The notes beneath the pieces were generated by a model. That model saw only the letters and a program-made list of their open reading frames with translations, was not told where the DNA came from and did no database searches. Positions 5,469 through 5,672 of a DNA stretch of 5,672 bases are shown in pieces. This stretch comes from Elusimicrobiota bacterium (GTDB lineage Bacteria > CG03 > SLGR01 > JAGXOG01), in NCBI GenBank assembly GCA_027858455.1, contig JAQICQ010000046.1, positions 1 to 5,672 of the forward strand, given 5' to 3'. The stretch's first letter is position 1. Each line of letters starts with the position of its first letter. The position numbers and the translations under genes are program-made.

Positions 5469-5672
5469 ATGGGTGGCAAAAAAAACCGACGAAAATTTAC
5501 GGTATTTATATACCGAACTTGAACAAAAAAACCATAAGCTCCGTAACCTTGCCCTGACGGACTCACTTACCGGCCTTTTTAACTATCATTATTTAAAAAA
5601 CCAAGCAGAAGTTGAATTCGAGCGTTCTATGAGGGGAGAAAGCCCTCTTTCAGCCTTTATGATAGATATAGA
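5416..5672 (+). CDS. Start of GGDEF (diguanylate cyclase) region, partial at window edge
   Basis: This frame is +1 to the preceding receiver and open from 5404 to the window end; the first ATG is at 5416. It encodes a charged helical linker (LIKNLIDDVRRYKW, then ENLRYLYTELEQKNHKLRNL). The opening motif of GGDEF domains follows (LTDSLTGLFNYHYL) and then FMIDI, corresponding to the conserved DID metal-binding strand. GGDEF domains make cyclic di-GMP from two GTP. The catalytic GG(D/E)EF loop lies beyond the window, so activity cannot be judged. The 5416 ATG has no clear Shine-Dalgarno and would overlap the receiver gene by 53 bases. I therefore favour it being the C-terminal part of the receiver protein, separated by a one-base frame break, over an independent gene. 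Confidence 0.75.
   Translation, partial: MNTRQLIKNLIDDVRRYKWVAKKTDENLRYLYTELEQKNHKLRNLALTDSLTGLFNYHYLKNQAEVEFERSMRGESPLSAFMIDI

Noticed and set aside
5478..5485. A8 run as the slippery site for a receiver-to-GGDEF frameshift
   Set aside because: It lies after the receiver stop codon (5466-5468) and inside the already established GGDEF frame, so it cannot be where the frame changes.

Overview
The window holds two divergent transcription units separated by a compact regulatory region of about 170 bp. The left unit (minus strand) is the conserved translation operon infC-rpmI-rplT: initiation factor IF3, ribosomal protein L35 and ribosomal protein L20. The right unit (plus strand) is a signalling operon. 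It comprises a large soluble sensor histidine kinase with an XylR_N/V4R aromatic-sensor-like module and four PAS domains, an Rcp1-like single-domain response regulator, and a second receiver followed by the start of a GGDEF (diguanylate cyclase) region cut by the right edge.

Layout: 1-305 is AT-rich DNA with no convincing gene, containing a (TTA)6 tract. Then come rplT (306-656), rpmI (659-856) and infC (846-1376), all on minus. IF3 most likely starts at a non-canonical ATA codon just after a TAAGGAG Shine-Dalgarno, and a near-consensus sigma70-type promoter lies close upstream. The divergent region holds a perfect CRP-type palindrome, TGTGA-N6-TCACA, next to a perfect 9-bp inverted repeat and overlapping the likely kinase promoter. 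The kinase is interrupted by an in-frame TAA exactly between its HisKA domain (1544-4132) and its ATPase domain (4139-4621). The receivers follow with ATGA overlaps (4618-5058 and 5055-5468). The GGDEF frame (5416-5672) is shifted +1 relative to the second receiver.

Working model (inference): a cytoplasmic V4R/PAS kinase phosphorylates the two receivers, one of which would control c-di-GMP synthesis. Transcription may be controlled by a CRP/FNR-family regulator. Both the kinase and the REC-GGDEF protein look as if they should be single polypeptides but are broken in this sequence. The breaks could be real (decay, split genes, recoding) or sequence errors.

Organism: bacterial, Gram-negative-like and fairly AT-rich. 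Multi-PAS kinases with XylR_N/V4R modules and REC-GGDEF proteins suggest a deltaproteobacterial-type lineage or an uncultivated phylum such as Omnitrophota or Elusimicrobiota. This placement is only an impression and was not tested.
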